Assembly: GCF_019097595.1 (NCBI RefSeq)
Contig: NC_080735.1
Span: 943,212-1,007,211 of the forward strand
Direction: 5' to 3'
Length of the DNA: 64,000 nt
Source of the DNA: Hemibagrus wyckioides
Taxonomy: Eukaryota; Chordata; Actinopteri; Siluriformes; Bagridae
Positions 44,631 to 55,680 of the stretch are shown piece after piece. A program made the translations under genes and the position numbers. Numbering within the stretch: position 1 is the first letter of the stretch; the number at the start of each line of letters is the position of its first letter. The notes below the pieces were generated by a model. That model was not told the DNA's origin and did no database searches. It saw only the letters and a program-made list of their open reading frames with translations.

Positions 44631-45300
44631 TCCTTCTCTGTGCCACAGTTGTTCTCAGAGGGTAGATTGAAAGCAGAAGTGGGGGGGGGTGCAGTGTACG
44701 AGGTGTGAATGAGTTGGGGTCGTCAAACCTGTTGAATAAATTGTTCAGCTGGTTTGCTATTCCCACATCTCCTTCAATGGTGTTACCCTACTTTGAGCTG
44801 CCTCTGGTTATTGTCTTCATCCTGCTCCACACTTCCTTCATGCTCCAGCATTTGCTCTAGCTTCCTCCTGTACTGCTCCTTCGCCTCCCTGAGCTGGACT
44901 TTTAGTTCCCTCTGCACACGCTTAAGCTCCTGCTGATCACCATCCCTAAAGGCCCTCTTCTTCTGGTTCAGAAGTCCCTTGATGTCACTTGTGATCCAGG
45001 GCTTGTTGTTTGCATAGCAATGTACAGTTCTTACTGGAACAACAACGTCCATATGGAAGTTGAAGTAGTCAGTAGTGCAGTCAACAACATCCTCAATGTC
45101 CTCACTATGTGAACCCTGCAGTACATCACAGTCTGTGTCCCCGAAGCAGTCTCTCAGGATCTGTTCAGCCTCAGGAGACCACTTCCTGAATGAGTGTGTG
45201 GTTGTTGGTAGTCTCCTCACTCTTGGTTTATAGTGAGGCTGAAGCAGAATAAGGTTGTGGTCTGCTTTTCCCAGTGCATGCAGCGGGGTGGCTCTGTATG
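44631..45300 (-). mobile_element. Rex1/CR1-like LINE linker region fragment
   Basis: The minus-strand frame at 44783-45220 has 145 open codons: RKWSPEAEQILRDCFGDTDC, NNKPWITSDIKGLLNQKKRA and RELKVQLREAKEQYRRKLEQ, typical of the segment between endonuclease and RT in these LINEs. No RT or endonuclease core is attached. Confidence 0.75.
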
Positions 45301-45476
45301 CGTCCTTTAGGCATACAGTAAATCTATGGGCTTAATTGAATCCTGCGTATGGGTCTATCTCCACAGCGTGCAGGCGCACGCAGCACCATGGAGATCCAGT
45401 TTTGTGCCCCGCACAGGGCGGGGGCATCTGGACATTACACATATAAATCTCGTGATGATAATAATTATTAATAATC

Positions 45477-45626
45477 CCAAATGGATCTCCATTACACTGT
45501 TTAAGTGCACTATGTTTAGCATGAAATAATGCTAGATATACCATAAGTAATGCACTTTTTTTCCACTAAGGAGAAATTTGTGAGAATATATTTAAAGTAC
45601 TTAAATAATAAGTACTGTTCTTCTTC

Positions 45627-45688
<62 letters not shown>

Positions 45689-45700
45689 CATCAAATTAGT
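45477..45700 (+). repeat. Duplicated 5' module, partial copy C1, with (ATT)n
   Basis: Aligns with 47971-48180 (CCCAAATGGATCTCCATTAC, AATGCTAGATATACCATAAG, CCACTAAGGAGAAATTTGTG), and both end in an ATT microsatellite (45629-45689 here). No leader exon follows, because a LINE fragment and a Tc1 intervene. Confidence 0.65.
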
Positions 45701-45794
45701 GGCAGTGATTTCCAAAAACATAACTTTAGCAGCATCATGACTACATAATAGGGTAGTATTAATAATAGTATACACCACCAGTATATACCTACAA

Positions 45795-46055
45795 TAATTC
45801 ATTATTATGGTGTAGGGTCACCATTTGTGGACAGTAGAGCTTCAATTCTCTGTCCCTGCCTTTTGCTCCTAGAGCCACATTGTTAAAAACTGTGACTCCA
45901 GTTTTCTCCGCTTCACCTTCTTCACCATTCTGCACATGTTGTAGGATGCAGTCACAGCTTCTGGGTGGGAAACATTCTAATGTTAGTTCCACTTGTTTCC
46001 AGATAAATCCCAAAACCGCTTCTGTGACAAGTGTAAGAAATGTGGTGAATTATGC
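45795..46055 (-). mobile_element. LINE fragment
   Basis: Aligned with 25060-25200 and 25330-25370 of LINE family W (shared CTAGAGCCAC, CACTTCGCC/GCTTCACC TTC, TGTAGGATGCAG and GATAAATCCCA), same strand. No intact frame. Confidence 0.55.
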
Positions 46056-46255
46056 ACAAAGCATATAAGGCAGGAATTTTCCCCACTTTATTGCCCACCT
46101 CTAGGCAATAAGTGGACATGCAATTTTAAACAATAATATCTAACCATCTGATTACAGATCATCTTGTTGCAAATCATACCTACCTATCATGGGGAGCCAT
46201 CTAGAAATGGTGTGAATAAGATAAATTAGTATAAACCAGTTAGAGAAAGCAAATA

Positions 46256-47491
46256 CAGGGGTTGGACAATGAAACTGAAACACTGGCCAATTTAGTGTTG
46301 GAGGTTTCATGGCTAAATTTGACCAGCCTGGTGGCCAGTCTTCATTGATTGCACATTCCTCCAGTAAGAGCAGAGTGTGAAGGTTTACTTAGCAGAGTAA
46401 TAGCACAGTTTTGCTTAAAATATTCCAATGCACACAACATTATGGGAGACATATCAGAGTTCAAAAGAGGACAAATTCTGTGACTAAGACAGCAAGTCTG
46501 TGTGATGTATCAAGAGCCACGGTATCCAGGGTAATGTCAGCATACCACCAAGAAGGACAAACCACATCCAACAGGAGTAACTATGGACTCAAGAGGAAGC
46601 TGTCTGAAAGGGATGTCCGGGTGCTAACCCGGATTGTATCCAAAAAACATAAAACCACAGCTGCCCAACTCACTGCAGAATTAAATGTGCACCTCAACTC
46701 TCCTGTTTCCACCAAAACTGTCCGTCGGGAGCTCCACAGGGTCAATGTACATGGCCGGGCTGTCATAGCCAAACCTTTGGTCACTCGTGCCAATGCCAAA
46801 CGTCGTTTTCAATGGTGCCAGCAGCGAAAATCTTGGGCTGTGTACAATGTGAAACATGTATTGTTCTCTGATGAGTCCACCTTCACTGTCTTTCCCACAT
46901 CCGGGAGAGTTACGGTGTGGAGAAGCCCCAAAGAAGCGTACCACCCAGACTGTTGCATGCCCAGAGAGAAGCATGGGGGTGGATCAGTGATGGTTTGGGC
47001 TGCAATATCATGGCATTCCCTAGGCCCAATACTTGTGCTAGGGTTAACCCTAGGTGCGTCACTGCCAAGGACTACCGAACCATTCTGGAGGACCATGTGC
47101 ACCCAATGGTTCAAACATTGTATCCTGAAGGCGGTGCCGTGTATCAGGATGATAATGCACCAATACACACAGCAAGACTGGTGACAGAGTGGTTTGATGA
47201 ACATGAAGGAGAAGTTGAACATCTCCCATGGCCTGCACAGTCACCAGATCTAAATATTATTGAGCCACTTTGGGGTGTTTTGGAGGAGCGAGTCAGGAAA
47301 CATTTTCCTCCATCACGTAGTGACCTGGCCACTATTCTGCAAGAAGAATGGCTCAAAATCCCTCTGGCCACTGTGCAGGACTTGTATCTGTCATTCCCAA
47401 GACGAATTGATGCTGTAAGGAGGCCCTACACCATACTAATGAATTATTGTGGTCTAAAACCAGGCGTTTCAGTTTCATTGTCCAACCCCTG
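46256..47491 (+). mobile_element. Tc1/mariner transposon, nearly intact ends
   Basis: 1,236 bp with terminal repeats CAGGGGTTGGACAATGAAAC and its complement, and TA at 46254-46255 and 47492-47493. The two TIRs are identical over about 26 bp. Confidence 0.93.
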
Positions 47492-47516
47492 TATGTCCAG
47501 CCTTTGGGACAGCTAA
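46441..47516 (+). pseudogene. Tc1 transposase with two frameshifts
   Basis: The frame opens near 46441 (GGAGACATATCAGAG, GDISEFKRGQ), is shifted within 40 bp, then runs to about 47020 (VTKTASLCDVSRATVSRVMS; HVLFSDESTFTVFPTSG, first Asp) and shifts again near WHSLGPI into the second half (AVYQDDNAPIHTARLV, second Asp; SPDLNIIEPLWGVLEERV, Glu). All three DD34E residues are retained, which contrasts with the Tc1 at 31960. Confidence 0.88.
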
Positions 47517-47859
47517 GATCATGCACTATGAACAGCTCTTCAATGTTTGCTCTCAGGACCGTCCTCCTGGCTTAGATTTTCCTTTGTAATAAAGTTTCTT
47601 TCTGATCCTGAGAAGTTTTTTCCCTTGTTTATTCTCCAGCCTATGCAGTAGAAGTAGAATCTTTCCCACAACACTTGCTTCATCTCAAATTTCCCTGCAC
47701 ATGTTTCACTAGTTCTGAAGCTCAGTGCAACAACAGTAGGTGGCGGTAAAGTGCCCAGTTGCTGCTTCTCCATCCACCAGAAAACACCTTAGAAAAATAC
47801 TCTGTAGCTTTCTCTTTACTGACAGAGCTAATAATTACATTATATCATTTCTTTTTGTA
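47494..47859. other. Flank of copy C2; no gene recognised
   Basis: Contains GTAGGTGGCGGTAAAGTGCC and CTCCATCCACCAGAAAACAC, a motif pair I associate with the 5' flanks of fish zinc-finger genes. It could be the promoter of the duplicated gene but this is not shown. Confidence 0.3.
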
Positions 47860-48113
47860 GTTGCAGTTTCATGGAATTAAAAATAAAAGCGTGTCATTGT
47901 GATTTATTGTGTATATTGCAGAGGAAATTTAAAAGCTCCTTCTCCTTTAGAACTGACTCTGTGTGGTCGAATCCCAAATGGATCTCTATTACTCTGTTTA
48001 AGTGCACTACATTTAGCATAAAAAAATGCTAGATACACCATAAGTAGTGCACTATTTTTCCACTAAGGAGAAATTTGTGAGTACTTCAATAATATTAACT
48101 TGTTCTGTTCTTA

Positions 48114-48164
<51 letters not shown>

Positions 48165-48180
48165 GTTGTTGTTATTGTTG
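47860..48180 (+). repeat. Duplicated 5' module, copy C2, with (ATT)n
   Basis: Same module as at 8570, 26125 and 45477, followed by an ATT microsatellite (48113-48163) and then the leader exon. Confidence 0.6.
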
Positions 48181-48189
48181 TTTGTTTAG

Positions 48190-48240
48190 GTCTGTTATAA
48201 TGAGCTCAGCAGGAGACAGATAGTTCAAGTCTCAGGCTCC
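48190..48240 (+). pseudogene. PRDM9-like locus, leader exon copy C (nonsense)
   Basis: Acceptor TTGTTTAG and ATG at 48200-48202 as in copy B, but codon 8 is TAG (48221-48223; CAG in copy B), and the donor is not preserved. Confidence 0.65.
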
Positions 48241-48482
48241 TGATGTTTCATGATGTTTCATGTTACAGGGGAAAATGTTGATGAAAAATTATGAAGAATG
48301 ACCAGTCTTTGGTCTGCCTTGCAACACTGCTAATCACCCACAACCTCAGAGTACTTTAATGAAGAGAGAAACAGAAACTCTAAAGCTGTTTCAAAAAACA
48401 AGAGTCTACAAGTTTATTAGCAAATTTGTTTTTATTCAGTGTTTATTCTGTCGAATAAGGGTTATTGTTCTTTAATCATTGG

Positions 48483-48560
48483 TTGTGTGAGGATGTGAAA
48501 ACAGAATCTTTAGTTAGAGAAACATCAGACGCAGGAGATTCCCCTGTGGAACAGCAGAAC
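48483..48560 (+). pseudogene. PRDM9-like locus, second exon copy C
   Basis: Reads [20 protein letters not shown] and PVEQQN, close to 27097-27185. The acceptor dinucleotide is changed (ATTGG against ATTAG in copy B), and the exon is cut at 48560, where Gypsy pol sequence begins. Confidence 0.65.
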
Positions 48561-49146
48561 ACAACACCAACTCTATGTCAAGGCAGAGAAATGCAAGTTT
48601 CACTGGGACACCATCACGTTTTTGGGGTATGTGATTTCCCGGTGAGGAGTGGAGATGGAGCAAAATAAAAGCTGTTCTGGACTGGACTGAACTCACTACG
48701 ATAAAGGATTTACAGCGCTTCTTGGGATTTTTGGGATATCGACGATTCATACGGAACTATAGTATAATCGCAAGCCCCCTCACGTCCCTTTTGAGAGGGA
48801 CACCCAAGAGACTGTCCTGGACCGAGCGGGCTAGATCTGCTTTCTAGCAATTAAAACAGCGAGTTATGACCGCACCAATTCTCCACCACCCGGACCCTAA
48901 ACTTCCCATTCAGAAGTGGATGTCTCCAGTTGCGGAATAGGGGTGGTTCTATCTCAACACCACAGGTACCCCGGAAAAATACCTCTGTGCTCGTACTTCT
49001 CTAGAAAGTTGACCCCAGCAGAAGTTAACTATGACATGGGGAACTGGGAGCTACTGTCAATCAAAGCTGCGCTGGAAGAATGGAGGCACTGGTTAGAAGG
49101 AGCACAGCACCACTTTGTTGTACTTACTGATCACCGTAACTTGGTT
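48561..49146 (+). mobile_element. Gypsy pol fragment: RT end and RNase H
   Basis: The plus strand reads, across frameshifts, the RT C-terminus ([37 protein letters not shown]) and RNase H ([32 protein letters not shown]). It stops abruptly at AACTTGG (about 49140-49146). The missing continuation is found on the minus strand at 52337 downward. Confidence 0.8.
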
Positions 49147-49149
49147 GTT

Positions 49150-51282
49150 ATGGCGTAAATGTACGCTTGATATGGTAACATGGCAAATTGCACATCTCGT
49201 GTCTAAGACATTTTAAATGAAACAAGATAATGATATGAGATAGCTTCTGACTGTGGAAGAGTGACTATGTTTTCTATATTTAAGCCGAATGTTAGAATAA
49301 GATCCAGAGTGTGACCTCCATTATGAGTGGGTCCTGTTACATTTTGATTAACACCTACTGAATCTAAGATGTATACAACTGCTGTTCTCAGAGGGTCTTC
49401 TGGCTTATCAAAATGAATGTTGAAGTCTCCTACTATTAATGCTTCATCTAAAGAGACAAGAAGGTTTGAAATGAAATCTGCAAACTCACTGAGGAATTCA
49501 GAATATGGCCCTGGGGGTCTGTAAATAACAATTAGTTGAATCGGCTCTGTGAACTTATTATTTGTAGCTACATAAGTTAGGTTAGTATAAAGAACTTCAA
49601 ATGTGTTGAATTTATGTCTGGGTTTTTGTGTGGTGCCTAGCTTATTATCATGAATAACTGCGACACCTCCTCCCCTGCCTGTTAGACACGGTTGATGTAT
49701 ATAGCTATAACCAGGCGGACAAGCTACATTTAATGCTACGTACTCATTATGTTTAATCCATGTTTCTGTTAAACAAAGAACACTGAACTCCTGATCAGTA
49801 ATCAGTTAATTAATAATAAAGTGCTTTAGTTGAAAGAAATCTTATATTTAACAGTCCTAGCTTCAGATCAAAGGTGCTGGTTGTGCATTCACTATGATCC
49901 AATTTTCTGTTAATCAGGTTACTAAACAAATTTTCTGATTTCTGTTAAAACATTTTCGTTTGGTTCGGGGAACAGACACAGTCTCAATGTTATGAACCCT
50001 GAGTGACGACTCATTGCAGCCAGCAGATGGTCAGATTAACCTGCTTGTCTGCTCCCTGGCCCTGGCCCTGGATTGTCACCGATTAACTAGATCTGCTCTA
50101 AGACTATGTGCGATGCTGCAAAAAATGAGAGCAGCACCCTCCCGAGTGGGATGGACACCGTCCCGTCCTAACAGGCCAGCCTTGCCCTCAAAAGAGCTCC
50201 ATTTGTATGTGAAGCCCACATTGTTTTCGGAGCACCACCTGGACATCCAGCAGTTCAGAGGCCATAACCTGCTGTAAGCTACATCACCACGCCGCATTGG
50301 GATGGGGCCAGAGCATACTACAGCATCGGACATCGCCTTCGCTAATTTACACACCCCTACAACATTACTCTTAGTAACCTCAGACTGACGAAGGCGTATA
50401 TCATTAGCTCCTACATGGAAAACTATCTTTGAGAACCTGTACTTGCCTAGGACCCTAAGATTACCTGCAATGTCCGGTGCCCTGGCTCCCGGAATACACC
50501 TAACCTGTGCTGCTGGAGCCCCTAAAGGCCTAGCTAATTTCACATGCCTCAAGATCGAGTCTCCTATAACCAGAGCTCTTTCAGGTTTCTCAGCGGGTGC
50601 TTCACTGAGGAGAGAAAACCTGTTGGACATGTGAAGTGGAGAGGAGTGGTGCTCCCGTGGGCAAGCCTTAGCATTAGCCTTGGCTATGTGACTATGCCAC
50701 CGAGTTGTCATCCATTCGCCCTGCTGTGAGGGCTCTAATGCCGGAGTTGGGGGGTTACTAACTCCACCTAAGGCATCCAGACTTCCTCCTACAGACACTA
50801 CACTGCTCTCACTATTACTAACCCTCTCTAGTGTCTGAATGCACACCTCTAAAGCTAATATCTTCTCCATCAGATAGCTAACTAGCGTGCACTTATCACA
50901 AGTAAAATTTATGCTAACTATGGAGGAAGAATTACTAAACATCTTGCAGCTCACACACTGTACAGGCTGAAATGATAATAATGACTTAATGATCACATAC
51001 CTTTGAGTGAATTTAACTTTGATATTGAAGAGATCCGAAGTGGGTTTTCCTCTAATTGCTGTTTGAAAACCGGGAAAAAAGCTTCCTGAAAAAAAATAAA
51101 AGAAGAATTAACTGCAATATGTAAGTAAAGATTTTTAAAACGAAACCTGACAGCGTAAAATATTCAGGCAAAAGAGAAAAAAATTAGACTATATAAACTT
51201 GCTATATATATTATATAAACTATATAAACTATATAAATAAAATTGCCAACACAGGCAAGAAACACGCGGTAAGCGATTCACA
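49150..51282 (-). mobile_element. L2 LINE 5' half (5' UTR, ORF1, endonuclease)
   Basis: On the minus strand: 5' UTR 51000-51282, intact ORF1 at 50076-50996, then endonuclease sequence with decayed frames (49250-49850; for example AVIHDNKLGTTQKP, YRPPGPYSEFL and VGDFNIHF). It ends near 49150, before the RT, which lies on the plus strand at 52346. Confidence 0.8.
50076..50996 (-). CDS. L2 LINE ORF1 protein with SGNH esterase domain
   Basis: 306 codons, uninterrupted. N-terminal zinc-binding CX2C pairs (Cys14, Cys17, Cys33, Cys36), a short helical segment (about 38-60), a low-complexity linker, then an SGNH/GDSL esterase: block I GDS at residues 145-147, GAND at 196-199 and the catalytic DGVH at 279-282. 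ORF1 proteins of CR1/L2 LINEs carry such esterases, with an assumed role in membrane or lipid interaction and RNP assembly. The ORF is intact although the element has been broken by inversion, and this is the longest intact TE ORF on the minus strand. Confidence 0.88.
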   Translation of the reverse strand: MIIKSLLSFQPVQCVSCKMFSNSSSIVSINFTCDKCTLVSYLMEKILALEVCIQTLERVSNSESSVVSVGGSLDALGGVSNPPTPALEPSQQGEWMTTRWHSHIAKANAKACPREHHSSPLHMSNRFSLLSEAPAEKPERALVIGDSILRHVKLARPLGAPAAQVRCIPGARAPDIAGNLRVLGKYRFSKIVFHVGANDIRLRQSEVTKSNVVGVCKLAKAMSDAVVCSGPIPMRRGDVAYSRLWPLNCWMSRWCSENNVGFTYKWSSFEGKAGLLGRDGVHPTREGAALIFCSIAHSLRADLVNR

Positions 51283-52340
51283 GGAAGTGACGGTAGTGGC
51301 AGTAGGTGATGGGGTTGATTTGGCGCTCATTTTGAAATGGACCAATGAACCGTGGACTCAGCTTACGACATGGAAGCCTGAGTTTCACGTTTCGCATAGA
51401 CAGCCAGACCCATTGTCTCACCTGATAATCGGGGCAATTAAACGGCATTAAACCAGTGGCAGAGTGAATGACACTGCAGTACACACTGAGATACCTTCTG
51501 AGCTCTTGATTGAGACGTTCCAACTGCACACTCTTTTGGGGGTGGTAGTCCATGCTCAAGCTCATGTTAATCCCCAGATGGTCACAGAAGGCCTGCCACA
51601 CTTGGGAGGTGAACTGAGAGCCCTAGTCAGACACTATGTTCTCTGGTAGACCATAGTTCCTGAAAACCTAGTGAAACAAAGTCATGGCTGTTTCCATAGC
51701 AGTGGGTAGACCTTTTAGTGGCACCAGTTTGCAGGCGTTGGAGAACCGTTCGATGGCCACAAGGATGGTGTTATAACCCCCTGAGCTGGGTAGATCTGTG
51801 ACAAAATCGATCGCGATGTGAGACCAGGGTCGTTTGGGCATGGGCAGAGGTTCCAGTAGGCCAGTGGAGACCTGACGGCTGGTCCGGGACTGAGCGCAGA
51901 TGGTGCGGGCTTGGATGTAGGCTTCAGCATCAGGGGCTAGGGAGGGCCACCAGAACTTGTTTCAGAGCGATGGTGCGGCAGATGCCAGGATGGCCTGAAC
52001 TGGGAGCTTCATGTACCCACTCTAAAATGGGTTGATGAAGTGACAAGGGCACATAGACTTTGGAAGGTGGGCAGGCTGGCAGGGGCAGTTCCTTGGTCTG
52101 GGCTCTCCAAACATTCTCCATTAAATCCCATAAAATGGGGGCTAGGATAATTGACGAGGGGAGAATGGGTTCTGGCTGTGTTGGGGAGCTTATGGTGTCA
52201 TGATGGCGAGATAGAGCATCAGCATTTCCATTCTTAATGCCAGGGCAGTAAGTTACTGTAAACTGAAAATGAGTGAACAACAAAGCCCAGCAGGCCAGAC
52301 GAGGGTACAGTCTTTTGGTGTTATGCAAATATTCCAAGTT
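51283..52340 (-). mobile_element. Gypsy pol fragment: RNase H end to integrase (inverted)
   Basis: Minus-strand frames at 51930-52337 ([49 protein letters not shown], integrase zinc region), 51715-51930, and 51278-51601 (WQAFCDHLGINMSLSMDYHP; KLSPRFIGPF). It begins exactly where the plus-strand piece ends at 49146 and contains part of the integrase core with stops. The L2 insertion truncates it at 51283. Confidence 0.82.
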
Positions 52341-52345
52341 AAAAG

Positions 52346-53600
52346 TGTAAAAGTTAAAACACTGTAAAAGTGGTCAATGACCTGTTACTGGCTTCTGATC
52401 AGGGTTGTGTCTCCTTACTGGTGTTACTCGATCTTAGTGCAGCTTTTGACACCATTGACCACACTGTTCTACTTGATAGGCTAGAACATGTTGTTGGTAT
52501 TAAAGGAACAGCCCTCTCCTGGCTCAGGTCTTATTTGACTGACCGTTATCAGTTTGTAGATCTAAATGGTGACTTCTCTATGCATACCAAGGTTATGTTC
52601 CCTGTTCCACAGGGTTCTGTTTTAGGCCCACTGCTTTTCTCCCTATATATGCTACATCTTGGTGCAATTATTCGTAAACATTGTATTAGCTTTCACTGTT
52701 ATGCCGACGACACACAGCTATATGTCTCAGCTAAATCAGATGAGAGACACCAGCTTATTAAGATAGAAGAATGTGTAAAGGACATTAGACATTGGATAGT
52801 CACTAACTTTCTCCTGCTTAACTCTGACAAGACAGAGGTGCTTGTATTAGGACCACATGCAGCTAGAAGTAAGTATGCAGCTTTTGTTATCTCTAGGTTG
52901 GATTATTGTAATGCTATTGTAATTGTAATGTCTGGATGTTCCAGTAGGAAATCCTATTTTAGACACACTACATTGGCTCCCAGTCAAATTTCACATTGAT
53001 TATAAAATCCTGTTACTGACATATAAAGCACTAAATGGTCTCACACTGCAGTACCTGATCTTTTATGATCTGCCACTCTTACTCCGATCAAAGGGTGCAG
53101 GTTATTTGGTAGTACCTCAAGTAGCAAAGGCTACAGTAGGGGGCAGAGCTGGTTGTGCATTCACTATGTCTAGAAGCCTTCATGTCTGTCACCTTCTGGC
53201 TCTCCCTTTTAGTTATGATGTCATAGCTAGTCTTGCCGGAGTCCCTGCCTGCACTTTACACATAATCTACATTGTTTTTAAACATCACATGATCAGAAGC
53301 ATGCTTAATATCTTTCTCTTTCTCTCTCTGTCTTTCTCTGTTGAGCTATACACTGAGCTCCCAGTGTTTGCCAGTTTCCGGTATGACCACTGCCTTTACC
53401 CCTGGTCGGAGTCTTGTCGCTTGGTGGTGCGCACTTATGCTGTGGATGGTTCTGTGTGGACAGCCTGTGACCCAGGAGACAGCCGTGGACAGAGCCACTT
53501 GGGGACTTTCACACCATCACAGATCTGCCATTACATCTGTCAGCTTGTGACAGCAAGGAATTGCCATCAACACCTCAAACGAGTTTAAAGTTTGGGATAT
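52346..53600 (+). mobile_element. L2 LINE 3' half (RT to 3' UTR)
   Basis: The plus-strand ORF at 52370-52999 has [37 protein letters not shown], the active-site [14 protein letters not shown] and LLNSDKTEVLVLG, followed by a small deletion and FVISRLDYCNAI. The 3' UTR (53341-53580) matches 660-728 in opposite orientation. The usual (ATTGA)n tail is not reached. Confidence 0.82.
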
Positions 53601-53749
53601 TTTTGTAATTACATCCTCACTGATACTTTTCCAGACTTTTATCTGGACTATTTTTGATGACTGCTACCTTACTAGATTAGGGATTTCATGACAATTGGGC
53701 AGAATACAAAGTATAAAAAGATTATCCATTGAAGATTCAAACATTGAAA

Positions 53750-54745
53750 ACCAACTAATATCGTGTAGGTCCCCTCATGCCTGCAATACACCTCTGACCT
53801 GCTGAGTCATGGATACCACAGGATCTTTGAAGGTATGCTGTGATGTCTGTCGTGCCACAGATGCTGGATCAGATTGAGATCTGGGAAAATTGGAACCCCG
53901 GTTAACACAAACTTTTGTCATGTTCCTTGATCTTTTCTGAGTTTTGCAGTGTGTCAGGGAGAATTATCCTGCTGAAAGATGCCACCGCCATTAGGAAATA
54001 CTGTTCCTTTGCCATGAAGGGGTGAACTTGATCTGCAACAATATTTAGGTAGGTGGTACATGTCAAAATAATATTTCCATCTCCATTGGCTCACCGTCTT
54101 CCTATTGTGTGTCCTGAGGAAAGAGACAGACAGACAGACAGACACACACACACAAGACCTTCCAAATGATAGAGAAAACACGAGTCATCAGACCAGGCCT
54201 TCTTCTTCCATTTATCCATGGTCCACTTCTGATGTTTGTGTGTCCATTTTCCAAAGTATGCTTTAAGTAGTGTACAGGAGTCAGCATGGTCACTCTGACC
54301 ACTCTGCAGCTCAATACACAGCCAGCATCGACCTTTTCGGCAGTTTTTCCAACAGTAGCTCTTCAGTGGGATCGGAACAGATGGGCTATTCTTCTGACCT
54401 CAAGAGCATCAATGAGCCTTGGGCACCTATGACCCTGTAACCTGTTTACTGTTTGCCCTTTTTTAGACCACTTTTAGTAGATTTTAACCACTGCATACCA
54501 GAAACATCCTACAAGACCTGCTGTTTTGGAGATGCTCTGACCCAGTCATTTAGCCATCACAATTTTGTTCTTGTCAAAGTCTCTCAGTTCCTAACACTTG
54601 GCATTGATCCTGCTTCCAACACATAAACCATGGGAACTGGCTGGTCACTTGCTGTCTAATATATCTCACCCCTTGAAATATGCCATCATAACGAGATAAT
54701 AAAATGCTATTCGCTTCACAAGTCACTGGTTTTAATGTTATGGCA
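53750..54745. mobile_element. Probable DNA-transposon remnant
   Basis: The stretch from AACCAACTAATATCGTGTAG to CACTGGTTTTAATGTTATGGC resembles a dispersed repeat of teleosts that I cannot place in a family with certainty. Minus-strand frames such as SGPWINGRRRPGLMTRVFSI are without a known domain. A (CAGA)n/(CA)n run lies at 54125-54155. Confidence 0.4.
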
Positions 54746-54784
54746 GTTTGGTGTGCTTACTATGTTATAAATCTATTTGCCATA

Positions 54785-55400
54785 CTGTTGGCCTAACTTA
54801 AAAAAATTGTCACGCAGGTCTGTTTGTTGTTTTTACTGTGATTTTGATCATTTAGTACACAGTTATCCCTGTTTCTGTTCTGATAGGTCTGGACTTGAGG
54901 CCAACATTTGACACTTGATATTTTAATTGACAGGCTTAAAAACAGATATATGGAGAGACAGCTACTAGCAATCTGGTTTGTCTTTCACTTCAATGTGCAG
55001 GATACAATAATATTTGTCAGAGAAGTCAAACTCAGCAATACAGTGCAAAATGTTTTTATGCAAAAATTATTTTAAGACAAAGTTAGGATGCGTAAAAAAA
55101 CCCTTACTGAATTCTGATAAAACAGAAATACTGGGTCTAATACTGGAGACCCAGTCTGACTGCAATAGGAATTTCACCATAGAGCTTGATGGCTGTTCCA
55201 AGAAATCAAAAGATACAGTCAAGAACCATGCTCTAACAACAGATGCTGCTTTACATCATTAAAATCTCTAAACCAATTCTGTGAATGTACAACCTCTAGA
55301 TTGGACTATTCTACATTGAATATGAGGTCCTGCCTATTTGTAATGCACACATGAAACTGATTACAGGTGCAGCATCTAGACTACACCTTTAGGCTATCAT
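54785..55400 (+). mobile_element. L2 LINE, decayed copy
   Basis: The left end matches 27823-27960. It continues with a decayed LDLRPTFDT, DILIDRLKNRYMERQLLAIW and later LLNSDKTEILGLILETQSD with IELDGCSKKS, recognisable L2 RT segments with deletions between them. Confidence 0.65.
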
Positions 55401-55680
55401 GAAACAGGAGTGCTTTTATTCAACACAGAAAAAATGTTTAATAAAGTAGATGAAAATAAATTGGTCATTTTTTGCAGATATACAGAAGCAGGTAGTGTAA
55501 AGAATACACAGACGCTAAGAATAGAGATGCATGCTAACTGGATAGGGTGAGGTATGAATGTTGGGTGTGTTCATAGTTCTTTTTTTTTTTTTTTTAAATA
55601 AATTTGTCATTTTCCTGTCATTGATTCTCCATGTAATTTTTAATTGTTACCTTTTTTGCTGCTTTGCTTTATTCCTTTAG
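55401..55680 (+). other. Intron preceding the last PR/SET exon
   Basis: No gene. It ends in a strong acceptor, CTGCTTTGCTTTATTCCTTTAG. Confidence 0.55.

Noticed and set aside
45566..45802. Frame with a long poly-isoleucine run
   Set aside because: Translation of the (ATT)n microsatellite.
53106..53588. 160-codon plus-strand frame as a host protein
   Set aside because: It coincides with the L2 3' UTR, which recurs at 660-728, and has no domain.
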